Assembly (NCBI RefSeq): GCF_008245025.1
Contig: NZ_CP043426.1
Location: forward strand, 930,001 to 994,000
Length of the DNA stretch: 64,000 nt
Reading direction: 5' to 3'
Origin: Campylobacter lari subsp. concheus
GTDB lineage: Bacteria; Campylobacterota; Campylobacteria; Campylobacterales; Campylobacteraceae
The position numbers were made by a program, and so were the translations under genes. Positions 18,798-28,724 of this stretch are shown here, piece after piece (position 1 is the stretch's first letter; each line of letters starts with the position of its first letter). The notes under the pieces were generated by a model that was not told the origin of the DNA, did no database searches, and saw nothing but the letters and a program-made list of their open reading frames with translations.

Positions 18798-19352
18798 AAA
18801 CCACAAATACGCATATTCAAGTAAAGGGGTTTTGATAGGATTTTCTTTAGAAAATTTTTCGAAGTCTTTTCTTTTTATCCATACTGCTTGAATATCCTCT
18901 CCATCAATTCCACCACCATGACCAATTTTATCATCTTCAGTAATTTCAGCATAAAATAAAAACTGTCTGCTTACACCTGAACCAAAACCTGTGTAAAACT
19001 CTCCTATTTTTTCTACAAGTTTAGGAGCATAACCTAGTTCTTCAATACATTCTTCTTTAGCTATTTCATCTAAACTTAAATTTTTATCAACAAGTCCTGA
19101 GCAAAGCTCTACACTAAATCCCATCTCATCTAATTTTAAATTATTACGTTTTTGATAATCCCATAAAGGAATTCTAAATTGCTTTACAAAAACAAAAGAA
19201 TCTTTTTGAGTATGATATAAAAAAACAGAAACACTATCTAATGCTTCTATAAAATCCCAAGTATATTTTTTATTATCTTTGCCTATATAAGTATATCTTT
19301 TAGGTTTAATGTATTTTGAGTTGGAAAATTGCTCTTCTTGTAAATTTTTCAT
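18783..19352 (-). CDS. Nudix hydrolase, nucleoside-diphosphate-sugar pyrophosphatase type
   Basis: 189 residues. The Nudix box reads GLVDKNLSLDEIAKEECIEE followed by LGY. Compared with the consensus GX5EX7REUXEEXGU, the central E is Leu and the R is Glu, but the metal-binding EExxEE core is intact. The features around it, including FRIPLWDYQ before and FYTGFGSGVSRQFLFYAE after the box, resemble ADP-ribose/UDP-sugar pyrophosphatases (NudF/NUDT14 group). The substrate cannot be named from sequence. It is a single gene with its own -10 box. Confidence 0.85.
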   Translation of the reverse strand: MKNLQEEQFSNSKYIKPKRYTYIGKDNKKYTWDFIEALDSVSVFLYHTQKDSFVFVKQFRIPLWDYQKRNNLKLDEMGFSVELCSGLVDKNLSLDEIAKEECIEELGYAPKLVEKIGEFYTGFGSGVSRQFLFYAEITEDDKIGHGGGIDGEDIQAVWIKRKDFEKFSKENPIKTPLLEYAYLWFKGKN

Positions 19353-19377
19353 GTAAAATCCTTATAATTTTACATCT

Positions 19378-19383
19378 ATTATA
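19378..19383 (-). promoter_or_regulatory. -10 box of the Nudix gene
   Basis: TATAAT on the minus strand, about 26 bases before the ATG at 19352, with AAGGAT as ribosome site between them. The leader would be very short. Confidence 0.5.
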
Positions 19384-19404
19384 ACAAAAATAAAAATCAG
19401 TGCA

Positions 19405-19449
19405 GAAAAATAAAAAAAGAGTGAGTTGCTTTACATAAAAAGCAACTCA
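19405..19449 (-). terminator. Terminator of groES-groEL
   Basis: On the minus strand the stem TGAGTTGCTT / AAGCAACTCA (10 bp, loop about 8) is followed by a U-rich run TCTTTTTTTATTTTT. It lies about 20 bases after the groEL stop. Confidence 0.9.
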
Positions 19450-19469
19450 AAAGCAGCAAAAAAATGGTA

Positions 19470-21110
<1,641 letters not shown>

Positions 21111-21120
21111 TTATCCTTTT

Positions 21121-21381
21121 TTATTTAATAATCCCCAAAACATCATCAATATTAAGAACCAAATACTCTTCATTATCAAGTTTAATTTCAGTTCCACCGT
21201 ATTTTGCAAACATTACTTTATCATTTACTTTAACATCTTCTATTTCTTTACTCACTGCAACAACTTCACCATTTAATGGTTTTTCTTTAGCATTATCTGG
21301 TATAATAATCCCAGAAGCAGTAGTTTTCATTTCTTCTAAGCGTTTTACCAAAATACGCTTTCCTAGAGGTTGAAAATTCAT
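21121..21381 (-). CDS. groS: Co-chaperonin GroES (Hsp10)
   Basis: 86 residues. [16 protein letters not shown] at the start, the mobile loop around [10 protein letters not shown] (here [18 protein letters not shown]), GEVVAVSKE and [21 protein letters not shown] are diagnostic of GroES. It caps the GroEL ring. First gene of the operon, with AAAGGAT ribosome site and a CIRCE element in the leader. Confidence 0.99.
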   Translation of the reverse strand: MNFQPLGKRILVKRLEEMKTTASGIIIPDNAKEKPLNGEVVAVSKEIEDVKVNDKVMFAKYGGTEIKLDNEEYLVLNIDDVLGIIK

Positions 21382-21409
21382 TTTTTATCCTTTCTAAAAT
21401 GTGCCATTT

Positions 21410-21436
21410 TTAGCACTCTTTGTTTTTGAGTGATAG
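21410..21436 (-). promoter_or_regulatory. CIRCE operator (HrcA site) of groES-groEL
   Basis: TTAGCACTC-N9-GAGTGATAG on the plus strand. The first arm is an exact match to the CIRCE consensus TTAGCACTC; the second arm has two changes from GAGTGCTAA. The 9-base spacer is exact. HrcA binding here would repress the operon until heat shock. Confidence 0.92.
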
Positions 21437-21437
21437 A

Positions 21438-21443
21438 ATTATA
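21438..21443 (-). promoter_or_regulatory. -10 box of groES-groEL
   Basis: TATAAT on the minus strand immediately upstream of the CIRCE element, so the operator covers the transcription start, as is usual for HrcA-controlled promoters. Confidence 0.75.
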
Positions 21444-21479
21444 CATTAAAGAAAGTTAATTGTCAATAAATTAAGTAAA

Positions 21480-21526
21480 ATATATCATATAGATTTAGTC
21501 TATTACACTAAATCTATATGATATAT
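21480..21526. repeat. 19-bp perfect inverted repeat between groES and the AsmA-like gene
   Basis: Arms 21480-21498 and 21508-21526 are exact reverse complements of 19 bases, with the 9-base centre TCTATTACA. The repeat ends seven bases before the ribosome site (AAAGG, 21533-21537) of the AsmA-like gene and lies about 37 bases upstream of the groES -10 box. A possible -10 box for the AsmA-like gene (TAAAAT, 21476-21481) overlaps its left end. It could be an operator or a 5'-leader hairpin; it has no following T-tract, so it is not a usual terminator. Confidence 0.85.
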
Positions 21527-21543
21527 CATTATAAAGGTTTCTC

Positions 21544-24087
21544 ATGAAAAAAATTCTTTACATTCTTTTAGGTGTAGTGTGTGTGGCATTATTAGCTATA
21601 TATATATTATTATTTACAAGCATAGGTAATGCTTTTTTAAAGCCAAGAATCGAAACGATTATTGCTCAAAAAAGCGGTATGAATGTTAAATTTGAAAATT
21701 TTAAAATTAGTTTTTCACAACTTAACATTAAAGCAAACATTGATGATAAATTTTTTGCTAACATAGAAGGTGGTATATCACCTTTAAGACTAGGATTTAA
21801 TTTAAACTATCTTTTAGGACTTAAACAAAATTATATTCAAAAACTTGGTTTAAAAAGCGATAAAGATTTTACATTTAAGGGTAATGTTGTAGGTAAAAGT
21901 AGCGATTTTTCAGTAAAAGGTAATGGATTTTTATTTGATTCTAATCTTAACTTAGATGCAAAAATCGTTGATTTTTCTCCTATAAATCTTGAATTCGTTG
22001 GAAAAAATATAGATTTAGCTCAAATTTTAGATTTTACTAATCTACCAAGATATGCTCAAGGAAAAATTAGTATTATAAGCGATATACAAGCTAAAGATTT
22101 AAAACCAAATGGTAATGCTTTGATTAATTTTTACACAAGTTCTATCAACAATACTCTTATTGAAAAAGATTTTAATCTAAGCTTACCAAAACAAAGCTAT
22201 ATAAAAGGCGAAATAAGATCTTTAATCCAAAACAATGAAGTTATTTCTAAAAGTGAAATTTTAAGTAACTTCTTCAGACTTTATACACAAAAAAGTATTT
22301 ATGATATAGCAAAACAAAGCTTAACTAGTGATTTTGATATCAAAATAGATGATTTTGATCAATTTTCATCTCTAGTCAAAATGAAACTCCAAGGTAAAAG
22401 TCAAATTCAAGGTAATTTACTTTTTGCAAACAATCAATTGCAAAAATTAGATGCTAACTTACTTGGATTTGGTGGTAACTTAAAAACTATTTTAGAAAAT
22501 AATAATCTTAATATCAATACAACTAATATAGAAGTAGCAGAGCTTTTAAAAACTATCTCTATGCCTGCTTTTATTAATTCTAAATTAATTTTAGATTTAA
22601 AAGCACAAGGACTTGATTTTAAAAATTTCAATCTAAACACTAGGTTAAACAATGCAAATATAAATGTTATAGAATTTAAAAAACTAAGCAATCTTGATTT
22701 TCCAAAAACAAATTTTAATCTACAAGCTAAAGCAAATGCGAAAAATTCTTTGATTGATTATGAAGCTTTGCTTGATTCAAACATAGCAAAAATACCTCAG
22801 CTAAAAGGCTCTTATAATCTTACAAACAAAGATTTAAAAGCACAAATTAGTGCTTTTGTAGATAATCTTAACAAATTAAAACCTTTAACCAAACAAGATC
22901 TCAATGGGCCTTTAAATTTAGATGCTAAAGTTGATCTTAAGGCAAATCAAATTCAAAATCTTGATGCGAATATTAAAATCATGGAAGGACTTATCAATGC
23001 AAAATCCAATGGGAAAAGTTTACAAGCAAAGGTTGATAATATAAAATTAGAACAACTTTTCCCTTTAATAGGACAAAAAGTTTTAGCATTTGGCGATATA
23101 AATGCAGATATTGACTTAAAGTCGCTTGATTTTAACAATATTAATGGTGATTTTAAAGCCATTATTAATTCTTCTTTTAATGAAGTAGAATTATCTAAGC
23201 TTTTAGATAAAAAATTTCCAAAGAATACTTCAGCAAAAATCAATCTTGATGGAAAAATTTCTAAATCAATCATTGATTTTAACGCTAAAGCTCTAAGTTC
23301 ATTTGCGAATATTAATTCACTAAAAGGAAAATTTGATCTTAATCAAATGGCTCTAGCAAGCACTTATAATATTTCATTGCAGGATTTTTCTAAGCTAGGA
23401 TTTTTAGTCGATAGAAGCTTAAAAGGCAAGGCTGATTTTGAAGGAAAATTTGATTTTAAAAATGCTTTAATAGATGCAAGCGCTAATAGTAAAAATATAT
23501 TTAACGGCTCATTAAACGCAACTTTAAAAAATAATATTTTTAACGCTAAAATGCAAAATACTGATCTTTCAAATTTAGCTCAAAGTTTAGATTTACCTGA
23601 TTATTACCAAGCAAAATCAAACTTAAGTATCGATTATAATCTTTTAAAAGAAAGCGGTGTGGTACTAATGAACTTAGCTGATGGGCAACTTAAGAAAAAC
23701 CTCATCACAAGCGCTTTAATGTTGCTTTTACAAAAAGATATCACTCAAGATGTATATCGCAATGGCGAAGCTAAAATAAATATCAATAAAAATCTCATAG
23801 ATTTAAATTTAAACCTGGTGGCCGATAGAAGTAATATAAACATCAGTAAAGGTAAGGTTGATACAAAAAATACTAAATTAAACATTCCTTTTAATATCGT
23901 CGTCGATAGAGCAAATTTCAAAGGCATTATAAAAGGAACAACACAAGATCCCAAAGTAAGTCTTGATACAAAAAGTGTTGTAAATTCTATTGTTAATACA
24001 ATAGGTGGAAATACTAGTGATGGCGCTAAAAATACAGGTAAAAAAGTAGATCAGGCAATAGATAAAATCTTTAACAAACTCTTCTAA
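21544..24087 (+). CDS. Large AsmA-like envelope protein
   Basis: 847 residues. One N-terminal membrane segment (about 5-27, ILLGVVCVALLAIYILLF) is followed by about 800 residues of alternating short beta-like segments rich in Asn, Lys, Asp and Leu, with recurrent NL.AK and DFNNI.GDFKA-type phrases. Near the C-terminus, DGQLKKNLITSALMLL and IPFNIVVDRANFKGIIKGT..PKVSLD resemble the C-terminal part of AsmA family proteins. These are inner-membrane-anchored periplasmic proteins linked to phospholipid transport between membranes. It corresponds in position and size to a hypothetical periplasmic gene next to groESL in C. jejuni. Family assignment is moderate. Confidence 0.7.
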   Translation: MKKILYILLGVVCVALLAIYILLFTSIGNAFLKPRIETIIAQKSGMNVKFENFKISFSQLNIKANIDDKFFANIEGGISPLRLGFNLNYLLGLKQNYIQKLGLKSDKDFTFKGNVVGKSSDFSVKGNGFLFDSNLNLDAKIVDFSPINLEFVGKNIDLAQILDFTNLPRYAQGKISIISDIQAKDLKPNGNALINFYTSSINNTLIEKDFNLSLPKQSYIKGEIRSLIQNNEVISKSEILSNFFRLYTQKSIYDIAKQSLTSDFDIKIDDFDQFSSLVKMKLQGKSQIQGNLLFANNQLQKLDANLLGFGGNLKTILENNNLNINTTNIEVAELLKTISMPAFINSKLILDLKAQGLDFKNFNLNTRLNNANINVIEFKKLSNLDFPKTNFNLQAKANAKNSLIDYEALLDSNIAKIPQLKGSYNLTNKDLKAQISAFVDNLNKLKPLTKQDLNGPLNLDAKVDLKANQIQNLDANIKIMEGLINAKSNGKSLQAKVDNIKLEQLFPLIGQKVLAFGDINADIDLKSLDFNNINGDFKAIINSSFNEVELSKLLDKKFPKNTSAKINLDGKISKSIIDFNAKALSSFANINSLKGKFDLNQMALASTYNISLQDFSKLGFLVDRSLKGKADFEGKFDFKNALIDASANSKNIFNGSLNATLKNNIFNAKMQNTDLSNLAQSLDLPDYYQAKSNLSIDYNLLKESGVVLMNLADGQLKKNLITSALMLLLQKDITQDVYRNGEAKININKNLIDLNLNLVADRSNINISKGKVDTKNTKLNIPFNIVVDRANFKGIIKGTTQDPKVSLDTKSVVNSIVNTIGGNTSDGAKNTGKKVDQAIDKIFNKLF

Positions 24088-24090
24088 TAC

Positions 24091-24118
24091 ATCTAGCCTT
24101 TTTGAGGCTAGATTTTTT
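24091..24118. terminator. Terminator after the AsmA-like gene
   Basis: A 9-bp stem ATCTAGCCT / AGGCTAGAT with loop TTTTG is followed by six T on the plus strand. It starts four bases after the stop codon and touches the hpf stop on the other strand. Confidence 0.9.
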
Positions 24119-24635
24119 AAAACAAACCAAATTTACCATCTTTTTTCTTATATAGTACCCTCATTTTTGCATCTATATCATTAAAAACTAAAAATATATC
24201 TTTACTTGCTTTTAATTTTTCCAATGCTTCTTCAATTTCCAAAGGTTTATATAATTCAAGCTCTGTTGGAACTATCTCATCTTCTTCAATCACACTTGGT
24301 AGTACTAAATTTCCTTTTATTTCATCTTGATGCTTATGCGTGATATTTTTATCATGCAATCTTCTTAAAACCTTAGAAATTCTATCAATAGCTAAATCTA
24401 TAGCAGCATATAAGTCTTTATCCTTTTGCTTTACAACCACTGTGTTAATACCAGCTAGGTTAATGCTAAATTCAGCCCAAAATCCTTTCTTTCCATGCCT
24501 TTCATCAGCACTTATAACACAACGCGCAGAAATCACATCTAAGCCATATTTACTTAAAGCATCAAAACTTTTTTCCACATACTCTTTTATAGACTCAGTT
24601 AGCTCAAATTGCTTTCCAACTATACTTGTATTCAT
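24117..24635 (-). CDS. hpf: Long-form ribosome hibernation promoting factor
   Basis: 172 residues. The N-terminal domain (about 1-100) matches HPF/RaiA: ELTESIKEYVEKSFDALSKY, then DKDLYAAIDLAIDRISKVLRR. The C-terminal domain (about 118-172: ELELYKPLEIEEALEKL, then MRVLYKKKDGKFGLF) is the extension found in long HPF, which dimerises two 70S ribosomes into 100S particles in stationary phase. The gene stands alone with its own extended -10 promoter and a strong AAGGAGAAG ribosome site. Confidence 0.93.
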   Translation of the reverse strand: MNTSIVGKQFELTESIKEYVEKSFDALSKYGLDVISARCVISADERHGKKGFWAEFSINLAGINTVVVKQKDKDLYAAIDLAIDRISKVLRRLHDKNITHKHQDEIKGNLVLPSVIEEDEIVPTELELYKPLEIEEALEKLKASKDIFLVFNDIDAKMRVLYKKKDGKFGLF

Positions 24636-24663
24636 TACTTCTCCTTTTTATGAAGTTAAATAC

Positions 24664-24669
24664 ATTATA
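24664..24669 (-). promoter_or_regulatory. Extended -10 promoter of hpf
   Basis: TGCTATAAT on the minus strand gives a TGN-extended, perfect -10 box about 30 bases before the hpf ATG. Confidence 0.7.
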
Positions 24670-24713
24670 GCACTTTAATCGTAAAAAATTAACTTTTTAA
24701 ATAAAAAATAAAT

Positions 24714-25394
24714 TTAAAATTTTAAAGGATCTAAAATAAGCACACCGTTTGCTGAAAGTTTTTTTCCTTGAAAATACATTTTACAAAAAGAAACAATTAA
24801 AGCATGAAAAATTTGATAAAGCTCATATAATTTACATTCTTTTTTTAGTAAAACACACAATTCTTGTTGATTTTTAGCTATGTCTTTTTTAAAAAAATCT
24901 GCCAATTCATCATAACTTTGACACTCATAGCCTAAATAATTAGCTATTTTTGCACTATAAACATCAACTACTAAAACTTCTTTTTTGCATATATAATTTA
25001 AAATTCCATCTGCACTTTCTTGACCCAAACCTTTAACATCTAAAAGCCATTCTCTATCTACTTCTTCTTTAAAAAGTTCAAAAGAATTAAAATCTTGGAA
25101 ATATTTTTGAGTGAAGTTTTTAATATATTTTGCCTTGGTATTATAAAATCCACTCGGCTTTATTAAAAGCGCCAAATCTTGAGTATTTAACTTTGATAAA
25201 TCTTCTATCTTAGTAATATTTGCTTGTTTTAAATTTGTCAAAGCTTTTAATACATTTTTCCAGTTTGTATTTTGAGTTAAAATCACAGAAATTAAAATTT
25301 CAAACTCGCTTAAAGTATTATTTTCTAACCACTCAAAATCTTTATAGTCAGTATTTGCATTAACTAAAGCTTTAAAAATTTCATATCCACTCAT
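24714..25394 (-). CDS. HhH-GPD DNA glycosylase, MagIII-like (3-methyladenine)
   Basis: 226 residues of the endonuclease III superfamily. Helix-hairpin-helix K121-G-L-G124 is followed by QESADGIL and the catalytic Asp D144 in VVDVYS. At the position of the Lys nucleophile of endonuclease III (KGVGRKTA), this protein has Glu126, and it lacks the C-terminal four-Cys iron-sulfur cluster. Both features point to a monofunctional glycosylase like Helicobacter MagIII, which removes 3-methyladenine, rather than Nth; SVILTQNTNWKNV also recalls MagIII. The start overlaps the mfd stop by four bases, at the end of a long operon. Confidence 0.8.
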   Translation of the reverse strand: MSGYEIFKALVNANTDYKDFEWLENNTLSEFEILISVILTQNTNWKNVLKALTNLKQANITKIEDLSKLNTQDLALLIKPSGFYNTKAKYIKNFTQKYFQDFNSFELFKEEVDREWLLDVKGLGQESADGILNYICKKEVLVVDVYSAKIANYLGYECQSYDELADFFKKDIAKNQQELCVLLKKECKLYELYQIFHALIVSFCKMYFQGKKLSANGVLILDPLKF

Positions 25395-28330
25395 GCTTTT
25401 TCACACTTTCTTAAATGCATCAAAATAGCCTCAATTACATCATCATCGTCTTTACTTTTTGCCTTAATGACTTCCTTGCTCTCATCATCTTTGACAAAAC
25501 AAATATTTTGCTCATAATTACTCACTAGTTTATAATGCTTGCTAGCTAAAATTTTTATGATGATTAAATCCAAAAACTGCTTTGTGAAGATATCAGGCTT
25601 GCCAAAACGGTCATTCATCTCACTTTCTATCTCATAGACTTCATTAACACTCATACATTTACTAAGTCTTCTATAAAGTTCTAATCTCAAACGATCTTCG
25701 CTAATATACTCACTATTTAAAAAGGCATTAATATTAAGCTTTAAATCTATTTTTTTCTCTTTAATTTCTTCTTTTTTACTTAGCTTATTAATTTCATCTT
25801 CTAACATTTTAAGATATAAACTATAACCAATTTGCTCTATATGCCCACTTTGGTCCACGCCTAATAAATTTCCACCCCCGCGAATTTCTAAATCATGATA
25901 AGCAAGCACGCTTCCTGAGCCTAAATAAGAATTACTCTCTAAACTCGTAAGTCTTTTTAAAGAATCTTTAGTGATTTTTTCCTTATCTTCAATCAAAAAA
26001 TAACAATATCCTTGCTTAGCGCTACGCCCTACTCTTCCTCTAAGTTGATGCAAATCAGCCATACCAAAGCGATCTGAATTTTCTACTATAATAGTGTTTG
26101 CATTTGCCAAATCAATACCACTTTCAACTATAGAAGTGCAAAGCAATAAATCATATTCTTTATTTTCAAATTTAATCATCTCTTCTTCAGTAGTTTTAGC
26201 ATCAATCTTAGAATGCAAGATTAAAATTTTTAAATTCGGAAATAAATCTAAAAGATATTTTTTACACCCATCAATACTTGCTATATGATTATGTATATAA
26301 AAAATTTGTCCTGCTCTTCTTAATTCTCTAGAAATAGCTTCTTTAATCAAAGCATCATTACTTTCTCTAACAAAGGTACGCACATCCAAACGATCCTCAG
26401 GTGGAGTTTGTAAAACACTATATGATTTTAAAGAACTGAGGGCTTGATTTAAGCTTCTTGGTATAGGCGTTGCTGACATAGATAAAATATGGGAGTTTTT
26501 ACTTAATTCTTTGAGTTTTTCTTTTTGTTTTACACCAAATTTATGCTCCTCATCTATCACAACTAAACCTAAATTTTCACACTCAACCCCTAAAAGAGAA
26601 TGCGTTCCAACCACTACGCAAGGCTTATTTTCTTTTAAAAATGCCAAAACTTGTTTTTTTTCTTTGGCACTAGTAAAACGATCTAGCTTAAAAACATCTA
26701 TATTAAAAGAGTCAAATCTTCGTTTTAAGGTTTTAAAATGCTGGGCTGAAAGTAAAGTAGTTGGTACAAAAAACAAAGCTGTATAGCCACTTTTTACACA
26801 AGTAAATATAGCATTCATAGCAACTTCTGTTTTACCAAAGCCCACATCACCACTTAAAAGCCTATCCATTACTTGAGAACTTTTTAAATCTTGAGTGATT
26901 TCTTGACAAACTTGACTTTGATCTTTAGTGTAAAAAAATCCCGCCTTATTGATAAATTCATCTTGTAATTCTTGAGAAATTTTTAATTCTTTTGCTTTTA
27001 TCAAAGCTCTAGCTGCTGCTAAAGAAACTATATTTGATGCAATAGCAAATAATTTTTCTTTTAATCTTTCTTTGATTTTTAGAAAACTTCCTTTTCCAAG
27101 CTTATCAAGCAAAGGTACACCACCACTTGCACCGATATATTTATCAATCATATATAAATTTTCAACAGGCAATAAAAGCTTGTCATTATTTAAATACCCA
27201 AGAGCTACAAATTCTTTTTTTGCTCCTGCAATTATAATAATCTCAAGACCTAAAAATTTAGCTATACCATAATCTTCATGTACAACAAAATCCCCGACTC
27301 TAAGCTCATCTATTACCAAACTTGCTTTTCTAACTCTTTTATTTTTTTCTTTTTTATTTAAAGAGATAATAAGCTCATCTTGAGTGATTAGGTTGATTCT
27401 TTCTTGAGATATTTTTAATTTAATATTTGAAAATTCTTGTAAATTTAAAGCTTTAAACAAAGCTTCATTCTTTGCTAAAACAGTAATTTTTTTATCTTTG
27501 TGAAAGGTGAAAAAATCATGATTATAAGAACTTACTAAATCTTTATAAAATCTTGGTTCATGTAAAATATTTTGATTGATTTTACTAATATCTTCTTCAA
27601 AATCATTTATATCAAATTTTTTTATGCTTACAAAATTTAAATTTAAATAATCACAAAAATCATCAATACACCAAAAGCCTAAAGAATTAACATCATTGAT
27701 AATACTTTGACTTTGAAAATTTTGAATTTTTTCTTGTAGATTTTCATATTGCTCTTGATTGAAAGCACTCAAAAATGGACAAATTTCAATTTTTGAAAGT
27801 TCATTTGGGATTGATTTTTGCGTATAAATATCAAAATATCTTATACTTTCTATCTCATCTGAAAAAAGCAAAATTCTAAAAGGTTGCTCTTCACTAATCG
27901 CAAAAATATCTATAACATCCCCGCGTATTGAAACCTCACCCTTATCTTGAACTATATCTACAAATTCATATCCACTATGTAAAATTTCTTCTTTAAATTT
28001 CTCTAAAACAAGAAGTGAATTTCTTTTAAGAATAATATTTTTTAGATGCTTTTTTCCGGGGAGTTTTTGCAAAATTGTTTTTATAGGAGAAATTAAAATT
28101 TTATTTTCATCTTCTTTATGATAAGCATTTAAAACTTTACAAATTTCAAAAAGCTCTTTAGAAAAAGAGCGCAAATCGCTACCAAATTCTGCTCTAAAAT
28201 CAGGTAAAACGAAAGTTTTTAAATTTAAAAATAAACAAACTTGAGCTAATTCATCTGCTTCTTTATCATTCTCACAAACTATTAACTCAGTTTTGTTATT
28301 TAATAAATATTCATATAATTTAGCTTGCAT
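25391..28330 (-). CDS. mfd: Mfd, transcription-repair coupling factor
   Basis: 979 residues. An N-terminal UvrB-like region lacks a complete Walker motif; the RNA polymerase-interacting and RecG-like translocase parts follow. Signals: RVGDFVVHEDYGIAKFLG (RID region), Walker A LLSGDVGFGKTEVAM, DEEH box VVIDEEHKFGVKQKEKLK, then SMSATPIPRSL, VESGIDLANANTIIVE and the motif VI region HQLRGRVGRS. Mfd displaces stalled RNA polymerase and recruits UvrA. At 979 residues it is shorter than E. coli Mfd (about 1150), mainly in the N-terminal part. It overlaps the bactofilin stop by 11 bases. Confidence 0.97.
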   Translation of the reverse strand: MQAKLYEYLLNNKTELIVCENDKEADELAQVCLFLNLKTFVLPDFRAEFGSDLRSFSKELFEICKVLNAYHKEDENKILISPIKTILQKLPGKKHLKNIILKRNSLLVLEKFKEEILHSGYEFVDIVQDKGEVSIRGDVIDIFAISEEQPFRILLFSDEIESIRYFDIYTQKSIPNELSKIEICPFLSAFNQEQYENLQEKIQNFQSQSIINDVNSLGFWCIDDFCDYLNLNFVSIKKFDINDFEEDISKINQNILHEPRFYKDLVSSYNHDFFTFHKDKKITVLAKNEALFKALNLQEFSNIKLKISQERINLITQDELIISLNKKEKNKRVRKASLVIDELRVGDFVVHEDYGIAKFLGLEIIIIAGAKKEFVALGYLNNDKLLLPVENLYMIDKYIGASGGVPLLDKLGKGSFLKIKERLKEKLFAIASNIVSLAAARALIKAKELKISQELQDEFINKAGFFYTKDQSQVCQEITQDLKSSQVMDRLLSGDVGFGKTEVAMNAIFTCVKSGYTALFFVPTTLLSAQHFKTLKRRFDSFNIDVFKLDRFTSAKEKKQVLAFLKENKPCVVVGTHSLLGVECENLGLVVIDEEHKFGVKQKEKLKELSKNSHILSMSATPIPRSLNQALSSLKSYSVLQTPPEDRLDVRTFVRESNDALIKEAISRELRRAGQIFYIHNHIASIDGCKKYLLDLFPNLKILILHSKIDAKTTEEEMIKFENKEYDLLLCTSIVESGIDLANANTIIVENSDRFGMADLHQLRGRVGRSAKQGYCYFLIEDKEKITKDSLKRLTSLESNSYLGSGSVLAYHDLEIRGGGNLLGVDQSGHIEQIGYSLYLKMLEDEINKLSKKEEIKEKKIDLKLNINAFLNSEYISEDRLRLELYRRLSKCMSVNEVYEIESEMNDRFGKPDIFTKQFLDLIIIKILASKHYKLVSNYEQNICFVKDDESKEVIKAKSKDDDDVIEAILMHLRKCEKA

Positions 28331-28724
28331 TTTCTGAATTTTCTATGCTCACATCAATAGTTGTAAGCTCTTCATCTTTTTCAATTATTTTACTGCTTCC
28401 GTTAAATTTTCCACCATTTTCAATGCTCAATTGTTTAACTATGATATTACCATTAAGCACACCACCGGATAAAATCTCTAAAGAATCAACTTGCATTTCT
28501 CCTTCAAAAACCCCATTAATCACTATCTTGTTTGCCTTAACTTGTCCTTTTAAAACACCACTTTTGCCTATTACTATCACATTAGAAGAATCAATCACAC
28601 CTGTAATTTCTCCATCTAAGTGAAGCATAGAGTCAAAATAAAATTTTCCTTCTATTTTTGCTCCGTTTGAAATGACTGTAGTTTCGGATACTGTAGCAAT
28701 AGAGCCTTTATTAAAGATTGCCAT
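28320..28724 (-). CDS. Bactofilin
   Basis: 134 residues. Short N-terminal tail, then a right-handed beta-helix of repeated 18-19-residue turns rich in G, V, I (TVISNGAKIEGKFYFDS, LHLDGEITGVIDSSN, IVIGKSGVLKGQVKAN), and a charged C-terminal tail. Bactofilins polymerise without nucleotide and act as scaffolds for cell wall enzymes. The gene begins 73 bases inside the end of the M23 peptidase gene; AAGGAGAG five bases before the ATG makes this start firm. Pairing of a bactofilin with a LytM peptidase is a known cell-shape module (Helicobacter CcmA/Csd1; C. jejuni Pgp3 locus). Confidence 0.92.
   Translation of the reverse strand: MAIFNKGSIATVSETTVISNGAKIEGKFYFDSMLHLDGEITGVIDSSNVIVIGKSGVLKGQVKANKIVINGVFEGEMQVDSLEILSGGVLNGNIIVKQLSIENGGKFNGSSKIIEKDEELTTIDVSIENSENAS

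Noticed and set aside
25391..28330. Possible truncation of Mfd because it is shorter than the E. coli protein
   Set aside because: All helicase motifs, the RNA polymerase-binding region and the C-terminal part are intact; the difference is in the variable N-terminal part.
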